DNA of 64,000 bases from Eximiradius sp. (GTDB lineage Bacteria > Bacteroidota > Ignavibacteria > Kapaibacteriales > UBA2268): contig CAKZLY010000014.1 in the NCBI GenBank assembly GCA_937127445.1, positions 191,001 to 255,000 on the forward strand. Direction: 5' to 3'. Below are positions 10,983 to 20,630 of the stretch, one piece after another (the stretch's first letter is position 1; every line of letters starts with the position of its first letter). A program made the translations under genes and the position numbers. The notes beneath the pieces are model-generated. The model saw only the letters and a list, made by a program, of their open reading frames with translations. It was not told the origin of the DNA and made no database searches.

Positions 10983-11336
10983 ATGATGGAAGCAAGAGCA
11001 CAAAAAAAATATATTCACTCATCACCACGCAAAATGAGATTGCTTATTGACCTCATTCGTGGCAAAAAAGCAATGGAAGCTCTGACGATTTTGCGTTTCA
11101 ACAAAAAGCTCGCCAGCCGCGACGCTGAAATGGTTCTTCGTTCGGCTCTCGCTAACTTGAACCAAAAAGCAAAAGAAGAGGGTATTAACGTCTCGGACGA
11201 AAATATCGTTGTCAGCCGTGCTTACGTTGATTGCGGACCAACAATGAAAAGAATACTGCCCGCCCCTATGGGTCGTGCTTACAGAATGCGTAAACGCTCT
11301 AATCATCTTACAATTGTTGTCGAAGCAAAAGAATAG
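10983..11336 (+). CDS. rplV: 50S ribosomal protein L22
   Basis: L22 lines the exit tunnel. It has 117 residues starting [17 protein letters not shown]; either of the two adjacent ATG codons could start it, with TTGGAG just upstream. [15 protein letters not shown] and the C-terminal hairpin sequence [20 protein letters not shown] are typical. Confidence 0.96.
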   Translation: MMEARAQKKYIHSSPRKMRLLIDLIRGKKAMEALTILRFNKKLASRDAEMVLRSALANLNQKAKEEGINVSDENIVVSRAYVDCGPTMKRILPAPMGRAYRMRKRSNHLTIVVEAKE

Positions 11337-11356
11337 TATTAATTAAGGAGTATAAA

Positions 11357-11992
11357 TTGGGACAGAAAACTAATCCAATAGGCCTTAGGCTCGGTATTAT
11401 AAGAAGTTGGGACGCTAACTGGTTCGACGAAAAAAATGTCGCTGAAAAACTTTCAGAAGACATTAGCGTCCGTAACTACATTCGCAACCGTAAAAAGAAA
11501 GCCGGCGTCTCCCGCATCTTAGTTGAACGCACTGCGAAACAACTTCGTATAACGATATTTACCTCTCGTCCGGGTCAAATTATAGGCCGTTCGGGTAAAG
11601 ACATTACTCAATTAGAAGAAGAACTCAAGAAAATTACGGGCAAAGACGTTAAAATTCTTATCCACGAAATTAAACGTCCCGAACTTGATGCTCTTCTTGT
11701 TGCTGAAAACATTGCACAGCAACTCGAAGGTAGAATTTCATTCCGTCGCGCTATGAAGCAAGCTGTTTCATCCTCGATGAGAATGGGTGCCCAGGGTATT
11801 CGTGTGATGTGTTCCGGTCGCTTGGGCGGCGCTGAAATGGCTCGCACCGAGCAATATAAAGAAGGACGTATTCCATTACACACTCTTCGCGCAGATATCG
11901 ACTACGGTACTGCTACAGCACACACTATCTACGGTGCTATCGGTATTAAAGTGTGGATATTCCGCGGCGAAATAATCGGCAAACAATCATAG
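11357..11992 (+). CDS. rpsC: 30S ribosomal protein S3
   Basis: S3 contributes to mRNA entry and helicase activity of the 30S subunit. It starts at TTG 11357 with AAGGAG nine bases upstream; the next residues [18 protein letters not shown] are the canonical beginning, so the TTG start is well supported. It has 211 residues. The KH domain ([23 protein letters not shown]) and the C-terminal domain ([26 protein letters not shown]) are present. Confidence 0.97.
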   Translation: MGQKTNPIGLRLGIIRSWDANWFDEKNVAEKLSEDISVRNYIRNRKKKAGVSRILVERTAKQLRITIFTSRPGQIIGRSGKDITQLEEELKKITGKDVKILIHEIKRPELDALLVAENIAQQLEGRISFRRAMKQAVSSSMRMGAQGIRVMCSGRLGGAEMARTEQYKEGRIPLHTLRADIDYGTATAHTIYGAIGIKVWIFRGEIIGKQS

Positions 11993-12017
11993 TTAATTAT
12001 TAAGTGAGTTAGATAAA

Positions 12018-12449
12018 ATGTTATCACCAAAGAGAATAAGATATCGTAAAGCACAACGCGGCGTAATGCGAGGTAACTCCAACCGTGGCCATCTGGTTGC
12101 TTTCGGCTCCTATGGCTTGAAAGCATTAGAAGAACACTGGATTACCAATCGTCAAATCGAAGCCGCTCGTATTGCAATCAATAGATATCTAAAACGCGAT
12201 GGTAAAGTTTGGATTCGAATCTTCCCGGATAAACCATATACCAAAAAACCTGCCGAAACTCGTCAAGGTAGCGGTAAAGGTAGCCCGGAAGGTTGGGTGG
12301 CTGCTGTTCGCCCCGGCAGAATCCTGTTCGAAGTCGATGGCGTTTCTCGCGAAGCTGCCCAAGAAGCTCTCAGACTTGCATCGCATAAGTTACCAATTAA
12401 AACGAAATTTGTAACACGTATAGATTTGGCTTATAATGAAACCACGTAA
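12018..12449 (+). CDS. rplP: 50S ribosomal protein L16
   Basis: L16 organises the aminoacyl-tRNA site of the 50S subunit. It has 143 residues. [19 protein letters not shown] and [23 protein letters not shown], seen in part, are typical. The final 14 bases overlap the start of rpmC, pointing to translational coupling. Confidence 0.97.
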   Translation: MLSPKRIRYRKAQRGVMRGNSNRGHLVAFGSYGLKALEEHWITNRQIEAARIAINRYLKRDGKVWIRIFPDKPYTKKPAETRQGSGKGSPEGWVAAVRPGRILFEVDGVSREAAQEALRLASHKLPIKTKFVTRIDLAYNETT

Positions 12450-12642
12450 AGCAAAAGATCTGAGGGAGCTAACCGATAGCGAACTTGAGCGTTTGCTCCA
12501 AGAGTCGCAGGAAACTCTTGTTAAACAAAGATTCCAGCACTCTCTTAAGCAGTTGCAAGATACGGCTTATCTTAAAATCCTTCGCAAAGATATCGCCCGT
12601 ATCAATACTATTTTAACTGAACGTCGTAATGCCAAAATTTAA
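12436..12642 (+). CDS. rpmC: 50S ribosomal protein L29
   Basis: L29 is a small helical protein at the tunnel exit beside L23. It has 68 residues. The [20 protein letters not shown] and [19 protein letters not shown] segments fit the family's two-helix hairpin. It overlaps rplP by 14 bases in another frame. Confidence 0.95.
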   Translation: MKPRKAKDLRELTDSELERLLQESQETLVKQRFQHSLKQLQDTAYLKILRKDIARINTILTERRNAKI

Positions 12643-12652
12643 AGGATAAGCA

Positions 12653-12934
12653 ATGGAAATTCAGACTGTTGAACAAAAAGTAACTAAATCGCGTAAGAGA
12701 ATTCTTACCGGCAAAGTAGTCTCCGACAAACCGGAAAAATCTATCGTTGTGATGGTTGAACGCCAGGTTGCTCATCCGATTTATAAAAAGTATTTTAAAC
12801 GCTCTAAAAAATATATGGCACACGACGAAAATAACGAAGCGCACGTAGGCGATACTGTCCGCATTATCGAAGAGCGCCCACTGAGCGCTCGCAAAAGATG
12901 GAGATTACTTAAAATTGTTGAGCGTGCTAAGTAA
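12653..12934 (+). CDS. rpsQ: 30S ribosomal protein S17
   Basis: S17 is a primary 16S rRNA-binding protein. It has 93 residues, with a short N-terminal extension before the core ([20 protein letters not shown]). The signatures [19 protein letters not shown] and [20 protein letters not shown] are clear. It lies ten bases after rpmC. Confidence 0.96.
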   Translation: MEIQTVEQKVTKSRKRILTGKVVSDKPEKSIVVMVERQVAHPIYKKYFKRSKKYMAHDENNEAHVGDTVRIIEERPLSARKRWRLLKIVERAK

Positions 12935-12951
12935 TTAAAGGGTTATAAACT

Positions 12952-13320
12952 ATGATTCAAGAAGAAACAAATTTGACGGTAGCTGATAACTCCGGTGCTA
13001 AAAAAATTCGCTGCATTAGAGTGCTCGGCGGCCACGGCAAAAAATATGCAACAGTTGGCGACCTCGTTGTCGTCTCCGTCAAAGCAGCTATCCCCGGTGC
13101 TCCCGTCAAAAAAGGTAGCGTTCATAAAGCTGTTATCGTTCGTACTGCTAAAGAAATTCGTCGCAAAGATGGCTCCTGCATCAGATTCGACGATAACGCA
13201 GCCGTTATCCTGAACGATAAAGGCGAACCTCGTGGAACTCGTATTTTCGGTCCTGTTGCCCGCGAGCTTCGTGAAAAAAATTATATGAAAATTGTTTCAC
13301 TCGCTCCGGAAGTATTATAA
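12952..13320 (+). CDS. rplN: 50S ribosomal protein L14
   Basis: L14 lies at the subunit interface and binds silencing factor RsfS. It has 122 residues, the standard length. [24 protein letters not shown] and [18 protein letters not shown], in part, are diagnostic. It opens the spc section. Confidence 0.97.
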   Translation: MIQEETNLTVADNSGAKKIRCIRVLGGHGKKYATVGDLVVVSVKAAIPGAPVKKGSVHKAVIVRTAKEIRRKDGSCIRFDDNAAVILNDKGEPRGTRIFGPVARELREKNYMKIVSLAPEVL

Positions 13321-13330
13321 GGTGACTACT

Positions 13331-13654
13331 ATGGCTAAACTTAAAATTAAAAAAGGCGATACCGTTCAAGTTATTGCTGGCGACGACAAAGGTAAAATCG
13401 GCAGAGTACTAGAAGTTTACCCAAAAACTATGAAAATTTTGGTCGAACAAGTTAACGTTCATAAAAAACATACTCGCCCAAACCAGCAATACCCTAATGG
13501 CGGTATTATCTCTAAAGAATTGCCTATTCATTACTCTAACGTAATGATCCTCGATTCCGATAAAAAGCCAACTCGTATTGGTATCCGCCACGAAATTAAA
13601 GGCGGTAGCAAACAAACAATTCGCTTTGCTCGTACTAATAATAAAGATTTATAA
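13331..13654 (+). CDS. rplX: 50S ribosomal protein L24
   Basis: L24 initiates 50S assembly through its KOW domain. I place the start at ATG 13331 (MAKLKIKKGDTVQVIAGDDKGK), giving 107 residues. The track's start at 13292 lies within rplN and would add a non-homologous leader. The KOW motif is GDTVQVIAGDDKGKIGRVLEV. Confidence 0.96.
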   Translation: MAKLKIKKGDTVQVIAGDDKGKIGRVLEVYPKTMKILVEQVNVHKKHTRPNQQYPNGGIISKELPIHYSNVMILDSDKKPTRIGIRHEIKGGSKQTIRFARTNNKDL

Positions 13655-13675
13655 TATTAGGCAGTAATAGATATT

Positions 13676-14338
13676 ATGGCAACTAAAACAACTAAAAAAC
13701 CAGCAGCACCTGCAAAACCCGGCGTAAGCAAACGCGGAGACTTCCCCTTCGAAGGTAAACGCCTCGAAGAAGTTCAGGACAAACAAATTCCAACTCCACG
13801 TCTGTTTACCTTCTACAAAGAACACGTTGTGCCTGCATTGATGAAAAAATTTAACTATAAGTCAATTATGCAGGTGCCTCGTCTCGAAAAAATTTGCCTC
13901 AATATGGGGATAGGCGACGCTGTTCAAGATTTGAAACTTTTGCAAAGTGCTATGAACGAACTCGAACTTATCTCGGGCCAACGCCCTGTGGTAAGACGAG
14001 CTAAAAAAGCTATTTCGAACTTTAAACTACGCGCCGGTATGCCTATCGGTGTCTCCGTTACGCTAAGAAGAGCAAGAATGTATGAATTCCTCGACAGATT
14101 CATCAATATTGCTGCACCACGTATTCGCGATTTTCGTGGTTTTAGCGAAAAAGGGTTCGACGGACGCGGAAACTACTCGCTCGGTATCAAAGAGCAAATC
14201 ATTTTCCCCGAAATCGACGTAGATAAAGTTTCGAAAATCGGTGGGCTCGATATTACTTTCGTAATGAGTTCACACTCCGACGAAGAGTCGTATGCATTAC
14301 TACAAGAATTTGGTTTTCCATTCCGTAAAAAAGATTGA
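13676..14338 (+). CDS. rplE: 50S ribosomal protein L5 with N-terminal extension
   Basis: L5 binds 5S rRNA and contacts the P-site tRNA. It has 220 residues against about 180 in most bacteria. The core starts near residue 42 ([19 protein letters not shown]) and contains [15 protein letters not shown] and [19 protein letters not shown]. The extra N-terminus begins Lys/Thr/Ala/Pro-rich ([16 protein letters not shown]). No in-frame start close to the core was noticed, so the extension seems real. It is the only L5 candidate in the operon. Confidence 0.95.
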   Translation: MATKTTKKPAAPAKPGVSKRGDFPFEGKRLEEVQDKQIPTPRLFTFYKEHVVPALMKKFNYKSIMQVPRLEKICLNMGIGDAVQDLKLLQSAMNELELISGQRPVVRRAKKAISNFKLRAGMPIGVSVTLRRARMYEFLDRFINIAAPRIRDFRGFSEKGFDGRGNYSLGIKEQIIFPEIDVDKVSKIGGLDITFVMSSHSDEESYALLQEFGFPFRKKD

Positions 14339-14347
14339 GAATGAACT

Positions 14348-14617
14348 ATGTCTAAAGTAAGTGTAAAAATGCGCAACGAAAAAAGACGCAGATTGGTAGA
14401 AAAATATCAAGCTAAACGCGAGGCTCTCAAAGCAGCCGGCGATTGGGAAGGCTTGCAGAAATTGCCCCGTAATAGCTCCCCTACACGTCTGCGCAACCGT
14501 TGTTCCATCAGCGGACGTGGTCGCGGCGTCTACCGTAAATTCGGTCTCTGCCGCAATATGTTCCGTCAATTAGCTCTGGAAGGAAAAATTCCAGGTATTC
14601 GTAAGGCCAGTTGGTGA
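14348..14617 (+). CDS. rpsN: 30S ribosomal protein S14 (zinc-free type)
   Basis: S14 is part of the 30S head. It has 89 residues, the long form, and lacks the paired CxxC zinc ligands of the short form. [18 protein letters not shown] and [19 protein letters not shown], in part, are typical. It starts nine bases after rplE. Confidence 0.96.
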   Translation: MSKVSVKMRNEKRRRLVEKYQAKREALKAAGDWEGLQKLPRNSSPTRLRNRCSISGRGRGVYRKFGLCRNMFRQLALEGKIPGIRKASW

Positions 14618-14636
14618 TATTAATATGGTAGGAATT

Positions 14637-15032
14637 ATGCCAGTAACAGATCAAATATCTGATTTTTTAACACGCATTCGTAATGCCGGCCGCGCTGGTC
14701 ATAAAACAGTTACAGCACCGGCTTCGAAGCTGAAAATTGCTATAGCCCGTATCCTCAAAGATCAAGGCTTTATAGCAGACTATGCAATTATCGAGGACAA
14801 AGTACAAAATCAAATAAAAGTTACTTTGAAGTATTATAATCGCGAACCTGCTATTCGCGAAATGAAACGTATCAGCAAACCCGGACGCCGTATCTATGTG
14901 TCGGTCGATAATTTGCCACGCATCAAAAACGGTCTCGGTATTGCTATTATTTCGACTTCCAAAGGTGTTCTCACCGATAAAGATGCGAAAAAATTTAACG
15001 TTGGCGGCGAATTCATTTGTTCAATTTGGTAA
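14637..15032 (+). CDS. rpsH: 30S ribosomal protein S8
   Basis: S8 binds 16S rRNA helix 21 and in E. coli represses the spc operon. I prefer ATG 14637 (MPVTDQISDFLTRIRNA), which has TAGGAA upstream and gives 131 residues, the usual length. The track's ATG 14625 adds MVGI. The C-terminal ISTSKGVLTDKDAKKFNVGGE is typical. Confidence 0.96.
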   Translation: MPVTDQISDFLTRIRNAGRAGHKTVTAPASKLKIAIARILKDQGFIADYAIIEDKVQNQIKVTLKYYNREPAIREMKRISKPGRRIYVSVDNLPRIKNGLGIAIISTSKGVLTDKDAKKFNVGGEFICSIW

Positions 15033-15054
15033 TCTAATTTAAGGAGAGCCTGTC

Positions 15055-15594
15055 GTGTCCAGAATTGGTAAAAAACCTATACAAATACCTGACAAAGTTC
15101 AGGTCAAAATCGAAGATAGACTTCTTACAGCTAAAGGTCCAAAAGGCGAGCTTTCTTTTAGATTGCCCGAAGGTATTGATTATTCCTTGGATAACAATAC
15201 CCTTACTTTCAGCCGCCAAAACGACCTTAAACACATCCGTGCGCTCCACGGGCTCACTCGTGCAGAAGTCTATAACCGTATCGTCGGAATTTCCGAAGGG
15301 TTTACCCGCACTCTGCTTATCGAAGGCGTCGGCTACAAAGTTGAAATGAGAGGTAAAAACCTGCTCCTCTCTATGGGCTACTCTCATCCAATTTTGTTCA
15401 TCCCGCCCGATAATGTTACTATCGAAGCTCCAAACCCAACTACTATCAAGATTTCAAGTATCGACAAAAATACTTTGGGTCTTGTTGCTGCGAAAATTCG
15501 CTCCATTCGTCCACCTGAGCCATACAAAGGCAAAGGTATTCGCTACGAAGGCGAATATATCCGCCGCAAAGCTGGTAAAGCTTCTGCTAAATAA
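15055..15594 (+). CDS. rplF: 50S ribosomal protein L6
   Basis: L6 lies near the sarcin-ricin loop, where translational GTPases bind. It starts at GTG 15055 with AAGGAG eight bases upstream, and the sequence MSRIGKKPIQIPDKV is canonical. It has 179 residues. RPPEPYKGKGIRYEGEYIRRK is the C-terminal signature. Confidence 0.97.
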   Translation: MSRIGKKPIQIPDKVQVKIEDRLLTAKGPKGELSFRLPEGIDYSLDNNTLTFSRQNDLKHIRALHGLTRAEVYNRIVGISEGFTRTLLIEGVGYKVEMRGKNLLLSMGYSHPILFIPPDNVTIEAPNPTTIKISSIDKNTLGLVAAKIRSIRPPEPYKGKGIRYEGEYIRRKAGKASAK

Positions 15595-15633
15595 TGTTGT
15601 GTAATGTTACAATGTTTGTTTTAAGAGTTTAAA

Positions 15634-16005
15634 ATGAGAAAACAAAGAATAAAGCAAGAAAGAAAAATCCGTCGTAAATTGCGTATACGTAAAAAGGTTC
15701 ACGGAACCGCCGAACGCCCTCGTTTGAGCATATTCCGTAGCCTTACTCATATCTATGCGCAACTCATCAACGACGACGAAGGTAAAACTCTGATTTCTGC
15801 ATCCTCTATTGATAAGGAAATTGCCCCACAAATCAAACCCGAGATGAAGAAATCAGAAGTTGCAAAATTTGTTGGTACAGAATTAGCCAAACGCGCTCTT
15901 GCTGCCGGTATCACAAAAGTTACTTTCGACCGCAATGGTTTTATCTACCACGGGCGTGTGAAAGCACTTGCAGATGGAGCTCGCGAAGGTGGTCTTATTT
16001 TTTAA
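15634..16005 (+). CDS. rplR: 50S ribosomal protein L18
   Basis: L18 binds 5S rRNA together with L5. It has 123 residues. [20 protein letters not shown] and [23 protein letters not shown] are typical, in parts. It lies 39 bases after rplF. Confidence 0.96.
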   Translation: MRKQRIKQERKIRRKLRIRKKVHGTAERPRLSIFRSLTHIYAQLINDDEGKTLISASSIDKEIAPQIKPEMKKSEVAKFVGTELAKRALAAGITKVTFDRNGFIYHGRVKALADGAREGGLIF

Positions 16006-16035
16006 GATAAGTTCTAATAGAACTGAGGAGTAGAA

Positions 16036-16539
16036 GTGTCAAAGATTAAAGCATCAGAATTAGAATTAAGAGACAAATTAGTTTACGTCGGCAGAACCGC
16101 TAAGGTTGTTAAAGGCGGACGTCGTTTTAACTTCTCGGCAATTGTAGTTGTCGGCGATGGTAACGGTCATGTCGGCTATGGCTTGGGTAAAGCAAGCGAA
16201 GTAGTAGATGCAGTTACGAAAGCTACCGAAGCCGCTAAAAAAAATATTCGTAAAGTTCAATTGCAAGGAACTACCGTTCCTCACGAAGTAATTGGTAAAT
16301 TCGGAGCGGCTAAGGTGCTAATCCGCCCAGCTACACCTGGTACAGGCGTTATCGCCGCCGGCGGTGTACGTGCTATTTTGGAACTTGCTGGAGTTCAAGA
16401 CGTATTAACTAAAAGTCTCGGTTCGTCTAACCCTCACAACTCAATTAAAGCTACTCTCCAAGGCTTGCTTACTATGGAAAGTGCTGAGTCGGTCGCCGCT
16501 CGCCGCGGCATCCCAGTCGAAAAAGTTGTGCGCGGTTAG
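16036..16539 (+). CDS. rpsE: 30S ribosomal protein S5
   Basis: S5 acts in decoding accuracy and mRNA entry. It starts at GTG 16036, preceded by GAGGAG. It has 167 residues. The double-stranded-RNA-binding-like region ([21 protein letters not shown]) and the second domain ([16 protein letters not shown]-like, here [19 protein letters not shown]) are present. Confidence 0.96.
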   Translation: MSKIKASELELRDKLVYVGRTAKVVKGGRRFNFSAIVVVGDGNGHVGYGLGKASEVVDAVTKATEAAKKNIRKVQLQGTTVPHEVIGKFGAAKVLIRPATPGTGVIAAGGVRAILELAGVQDVLTKSLGSSNPHNSIKATLQGLLTMESAESVAARRGIPVEKVVRG

Positions 16540-16590
16540 TTCGCTTTTTGCATTGGTTTAATATTAGCGCGTATTTTAAAGGTAGTTAAT

Positions 16591-16776
16591 ATGAAAAAAT
16601 TAAAAATTACTCAAACTCGCAGCATTATTAAGTGCTTGGAAAACCAAAAACGCACTATTAAGGCGCTCGGGTTGGGTCGTCCTAATTATTGCAACATTCT
16701 CCCTGACAACCCTCAAACTCGCGGGATGATTAATGTTGTTAAGCATTTAGTTAAAGTTGAAGAAGTTTCAGAATAA
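16591..16776 (+). CDS. rpmD: 50S ribosomal protein L30
   Basis: Small 50S protein of 61 residues. KKLKITQTRSIIKCLENQKR and LGLGRPNYCNILPDNPQTRGMI fit the L30 ferredoxin-like fold and its conserved LGLG turn. It lies between rpsE and rplO as expected. Confidence 0.95.
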   Translation: MKKLKITQTRSIIKCLENQKRTIKALGLGRPNYCNILPDNPQTRGMINVVKHLVKVEEVSE

Positions 16777-16787
16777 GAAGAAATAAA

Positions 16788-17246
16788 ATGAAACACATTG
16801 GTAACCTAAAAGCAGCCGAAGGCGCTAAACATAAAAAGAAACGCATTGGTCGCGGTCCCGGCTCCGGTCACGGTGGTACTGCTACCCGTGGGCACAAGGG
16901 ACAAAAATCAAGAAGCGGCGCCGTTATCCCTCGTTTCTTCGAAGGCGGGCAAATGCCTCTCAACAGACGCCTTCCTAAATTCGGCTTTACAAACAGATTT
17001 CGTGTCGAATATCAAGTCGTTAATGTTGGAACGCTCCAAAAATTAATCGATGATAATAAAATTTCGGGCCCTGTCAATTTCGATAATCTTCTGAAATTGG
17101 GCGTTATCTCGAAAAGCCGCGTTCCACTTAAAATATTAGGTAGTGGGGAACTTCACTCCTCTATCGAAGTCCACGCTCATGCTTTTTCTCAGTCTGCTAA
17201 AAATAAGATTGAAAATGCGGGAGGCAAGGCGGTAATCAATGGCTAA
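16788..17246 (+). CDS. rplO: 50S ribosomal protein L15
   Basis: Late-assembly 50S protein of 152 residues. The Gly/Lys/Arg-rich N-terminal half (KRIGRGPGSGHGGTATRGHK) and FEGGQMPLNRRLPKFGF are diagnostic. Its last eight bases overlap the start of secY, so SecY translation is probably coupled to it. Confidence 0.97.
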   Translation: MKHIGNLKAAEGAKHKKKRIGRGPGSGHGGTATRGHKGQKSRSGAVIPRFFEGGQMPLNRRLPKFGFTNRFRVEYQVVNVGTLQKLIDDNKISGPVNFDNLLKLGVISKSRVPLKILGSGELHSSIEVHAHAFSQSAKNKIENAGGKAVING

Positions 17247-18588
17247 CTTTGTTAAAACTATACAGAATATTTTCAAAATCGAAGAACTTCGTCAAAGAAT
17301 TCTATACACTCTGGGTATTTTGATTATTGTCCGGTTGGGTGCTCACATCACCCTCCCGGGCATAGATGTTCATGCTCTTGCTATTTCGAACCAAGACGCT
17401 GCATCGAATACCCTCTTCGGTCTCTTCGATTTGTTTGTCGGTGGTGCGTTCTCTAACGCTGCTATCTTTGCTTTGGGTATTATGCCCTACATTACCTCTT
17501 CGATTATCTTCCAGCTAGCAGGGGTTGTTATCCCGGAAATCCAAAAAATGCAAAAGGAAGGCGAAGAAGGTCGACGCAAAATTAATCAATATACCCGACT
17601 TGGTACAGTTGTTATCTCTGCTCTGCAAGGCTGGGGACTTAGCATTAAACTTGCTTACCAGCAAACTGCCGGCGGTGTGCCAGTTGTGCCAGATAGTGGA
17701 TTTCTCTTTACAATTTCGACGATTTTCTTACTTACTGCTGGCACGGTCTTTATGATGTGGTTGGGCGAACAAATTACCGAACGCGGTATCGGTAACGGTA
17801 TTTCGCTTATAATCTTCATCGGTATTATCGCACGTCTGCCTGCCTCGCTCTGGCAAGAATGGTTGCTTATTCAAGCTGGTTCAAGACATTGGCTCGTTGA
17901 ACTGGTTGTTATTACGCTACTTGTATTCATTATTGCCGCTGTTGTGTTGGTTACGCAAGGTGCTCGCAGAATCCCTGTTCAGTATGCTAAACGTCAGGTC
18001 GGACGCAAAGTTTATGGCGGAACTACCCAGTATATACCACTTCGCGTAAATACTGCAGGTGTGATGCCGATTATCTTTGCTCAGGCTCTTATGTTTATCC
18101 CAAATACTATACTTAGCTTTTTCCCCGAAAGTAAATTTATTATTACATTAGCTCAACTTTTCCACTATGATTCGTTTGTATATGCAATCCTTTATTTTAC
18201 ATTGATTGTTCTTTTCACTTACTTTTATACTGCAATTATCTTCAACCCGAAAGATATCGCAGATAATATGAAAAAACAAGGTGGATTTATCCCTGGAATT
18301 CGTCCCGGTCAACATACAGTTGAATATATTGACTCTATTTTGACAAGAATTACTCTTCCTGGCTCGATTTTCCTGGGATTAGTTGCAATCTTGCCAACAT
18401 TTGTTACTAACATTTTTAATCTAAGTATGGGTTTCGCACAATTCTTTGGCGGAACATCCTTGCTGATTGTTGTTGGCGTTGCTCTCGACACCTTGCAGCA
18501 AATCGAATCACACTTGCTAATGCGTCATTACGACGGATTTATGAAGAGCGGTAGAATTAGAGGAAGAGTTGGAACAGGCGGTTTCTAA
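17239..18588 (+). CDS. secY: Preprotein translocase subunit SecY
   Basis: Channel-forming subunit of the SecYEG translocon in the cytoplasmic membrane. It has 449 residues with ten hydrophobic spans. GIMPYITSSIIFQLAGVVIPE (plug and TM2 region) and RIPVQYAKRQVGRKVYGG (a cytosolic loop) are typical. No adk gene separates it from map, unlike in many bacteria. It starts inside the end of rplO. Confidence 0.97.
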   Translation: MANFVKTIQNIFKIEELRQRILYTLGILIIVRLGAHITLPGIDVHALAISNQDAASNTLFGLFDLFVGGAFSNAAIFALGIMPYITSSIIFQLAGVVIPEIQKMQKEGEEGRRKINQYTRLGTVVISALQGWGLSIKLAYQQTAGGVPVVPDSGFLFTISTIFLLTAGTVFMMWLGEQITERGIGNGISLIIFIGIIARLPASLWQEWLLIQAGSRHWLVELVVITLLVFIIAAVVLVTQGARRIPVQYAKRQVGRKVYGGTTQYIPLRVNTAGVMPIIFAQALMFIPNTILSFFPESKFIITLAQLFHYDSFVYAILYFTLIVLFTYFYTAIIFNPKDIADNMKKQGGFIPGIRPGQHTVEYIDSILTRITLPGSIFLGLVAILPTFVTNIFNLSMGFAQFFGGTSLLIVVGVALDTLQQIESHLLMRHYDGFMKSGRIRGRVGTGGF

Positions 18589-18590
18589 TA

Positions 18591-19409
18591 ATGAATAAAA
18601 AATTCAGCAACAATTATCAGGTGAGAGTAAAAATTAACTCCAAAGACGAGATTAGCAAAATTGAAAAAGCTTGCAGAGTTGTTGCTGATACTCTTAGTAC
18701 TTTGAAAAATTATGTGAAAGTCGGGGTAACTACAAAAGAGTTGGATGAAATCGCAGAAGATTGCATTCGCTCACGTAATGCCCGCCCCGCTTTCAAAGGT
18801 TATCAGCCGGACAAAAGCCTGATGCCATTCCCCGGCACAATTTGTGCCTCCGTTAATGAAGTGGTCGTTCATGGTATTCCGAGCGACTACAAATTAAAGG
18901 AAGGCGATATTATATCGATAGATTGTGGTGCCGAACTCGATGGCTTCTTTGGCGATAGTGCTGTTACTTATCCGGTCGGTAAAATAGAGCCTTCGGTTGA
19001 ACGTCTATTACAAGTTACCGAAGAATCTCTGTTCCTCGGTATCGATAATGCTATCGAAGGGCGAAAGGTCTATGACATATCAAGTGTTATCCAACAGCAT
19101 TGCGAAAAAAACGGCTATTCGCTTACTCGCGAGCTCGTTGGACACGGAATCGGGCGTAGGCTCCACGAAGAGCCACCAATCCCGAACTTTGTACCACCTT
19201 TGCTCTACCGCAATCGATACCCAAACGTTAAACTTATGAGCGGTATGGCTCTGGCTATCGAACCGATGGTTCATATGGGACGAAAAGAAATTGCTACTGC
19301 AAGCGATGGATGGACAATTGTTACTGCCGACGCAAAGCCAGCAGCTCATTTTGAACATACTGTAATTGTTGATAAAAATAAAGCAATTATACTAACTTTG
19401 AGAGATTAA
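18591..19409 (+). CDS. map: Methionine aminopeptidase, type I
   Basis: Removes the initiator Met from nascent proteins with a dinuclear metal site. It has 272 residues. The metal ligands are visible in [14 protein letters not shown] (two Asp), [13 protein letters not shown] (His), AIEPMV (Glu) and HFEHTV (Glu). The substrate His is in VVHGIPSD. The first 20 residues are a poorly conserved basic leader. Starts two bases after the secY stop. Confidence 0.96.
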   Translation: MNKKFSNNYQVRVKINSKDEISKIEKACRVVADTLSTLKNYVKVGVTTKELDEIAEDCIRSRNARPAFKGYQPDKSLMPFPGTICASVNEVVVHGIPSDYKLKEGDIISIDCGAELDGFFGDSAVTYPVGKIEPSVERLLQVTEESLFLGIDNAIEGRKVYDISSVIQQHCEKNGYSLTRELVGHGIGRRLHEEPPIPNFVPPLLYRNRYPNVKLMSGMALAIEPMVHMGRKEIATASDGWTIVTADAKPAAHFEHTVIVDKNKAIILTLRD

Positions 19410-19416
19410 CAGGAAT

Positions 19417-19635
19417 ATGGGTAAACAAGATTTAATAAAAGTTGATGGTGTTATTGAGGAAACTTTGCCTAATACTCAATTTATTGTCCGTCTCGAAAAC
19501 GGTCATAAAGTGCTCGCTCATATTTCTGGCAAAATGAGAATGAACTTTATTAAAATTTTGCAAGGCGATAAGGTTACTGTTGAAATTTCTCCTTATGATT
19601 TGTCAAAAGGTAGAATTATTTACAGATATAAATAA
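19417..19635 (+). CDS. infA: Translation initiation factor IF-1
   Basis: OB-fold protein that occupies the A site during initiation. It has 72 residues, the canonical length. [20 protein letters not shown] and [21 protein letters not shown], in part, are the standard signature, and the end [11 protein letters not shown] is typical. It lies seven bases after map. Confidence 0.97.
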   Translation: MGKQDLIKVDGVIEETLPNTQFIVRLENGHKVLAHISGKMRMNFIKILQGDKVTVEISPYDLSKGRIIYRYK

Positions 19636-19656
19636 CAAAATATAGAGAGAGACAAA

Positions 19657-19773
19657 ATGAAAGTTACTGCATCAGTTAAAAAAAGAAATCCCGACGATAA
19701 AATCGTTAAAAGAAAAGGTCGGGTCTATATTATTAACAAAAAAAATCCACGTTTTAAACAAAGACAAGGTTAA
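19657..19773 (+). CDS. rpmJ: 50S ribosomal protein L36 (zinc-free type)
   Basis: This gene is too short for the ORF track. The 38-residue product starts [21 protein letters not shown] and ends [12 protein letters not shown], the exact L36 ending. The Cys/Cys/Cys/His zinc ligands of the C+ type are absent (Asn, Asp and Asn at the three Cys positions), so it is the C- paralogue type. It lies between infA and rpsM as in most bacteria. GAGAG upstream serves as the ribosome-binding site. Confidence 0.95.
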   Translation: MKVTASVKKRNPDDKIVKRKGRVYIINKKNPRFKQRQG

Positions 19774-19785
19774 TAGGAGGGAGAC

Positions 19786-20163
19786 GTGGCACGTATTGCA
19801 GGTATTGACTTACCAAAAAACAAAAGAGGTTTTATAGGTTTAACCTATATCTATGGTATTGGTCGAACAACCGCTGAAAAAATTCTACAAGAAGCGAACG
19901 TTGAACCAACTAAAAAAGTTAGCGAATGGACAGACGAAGAAGTTGCACGTCTTCGCCAGGTAATTGATAATTACAAAGTTGAAGGTGCGCTCCGCAGCGA
20001 AATCCAGATGAATATCAAACGTTTGATGGATATTGGCTGTTATCGTGGACTTCGCCACCGCCGTGGCTTGCCTGTTCGCGGTCAACGCACACGTACAAAC
20101 GCTCGTACACGCAAAGGTCGCAAAAAGACTGTCGCCGGTAAGAAAAAAGCAACTAAGAAATAA
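19786..20163 (+). CDS. rpsM: 30S ribosomal protein S13
   Basis: S13 contacts P-site tRNA and bridges to the 50S subunit. It starts at GTG 19786 with a perfect AGGAGG five bases upstream. It has 125 residues. [25 protein letters not shown] and [22 protein letters not shown], in part, are diagnostic. The tail is Lys-rich. Confidence 0.97.
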   Translation: MARIAGIDLPKNKRGFIGLTYIYGIGRTTAEKILQEANVEPTKKVSEWTDEEVARLRQVIDNYKVEGALRSEIQMNIKRLMDIGCYRGLRHRRGLPVRGQRTRTNARTRKGRKKTVAGKKKATKK

Positions 20164-20207
20164 TTTGTTTTTGTTAACTATTGTTGAAATAAATACAGGT
20201 AGAATCT

Positions 20208-20588
20208 GTGGCTAAGAAAAGAATTAAGAAAAAGACCGTAACCGATATTCACGGCAAAGCTTTTATCCGTGCTACCTTTAACAATGTTCAGGTAACTATT
20301 GCGGATATGTACGGAAACTCGCTTTGCTGGTCCTCAGCTGGTAAAAACGGTTTCCGCGGCAGTAAGAAAAATACTCCTTATGCCGCGCAAGTCTCTGCTG
20401 AAAAAGCTGCTAAAGAAGCTTACGATATGGGATTACGCAAAGTTGACGTTATCGTCAAAGGTCCCGGCTCGGGTCGTGAAGCCGCAATTAGAGCGCTTAC
20501 TCAGGCTGGATTGGAAATTCATTCTATCATCGATAAAACTCCAATCCCCCATAATGGTTGCCGTCCACCTAAAAGAAGAAGAGTTTAA
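20208..20588 (+). CDS. rpsK: 30S ribosomal protein S11
   Basis: S11 lies on the 30S platform near the mRNA exit. It starts at GTG 20208. It has 126 residues. [24 protein letters not shown] and [32 protein letters not shown] are diagnostic, in parts. The next gene is rpoA, 42 bases on; the usual rpsD is absent. Confidence 0.97.
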   Translation: MAKKRIKKKTVTDIHGKAFIRATFNNVQVTIADMYGNSLCWSSAGKNGFRGSKKNTPYAAQVSAEKAAKEAYDMGLRKVDVIVKGPGSGREAAIRALTQAGLEIHSIIDKTPIPHNGCRPPKRRRV

Positions 20589-20630
20589 TTTGTTTTTTTA
20601 TTTTGATTAACTAAATCTGGCGCTAAATTT

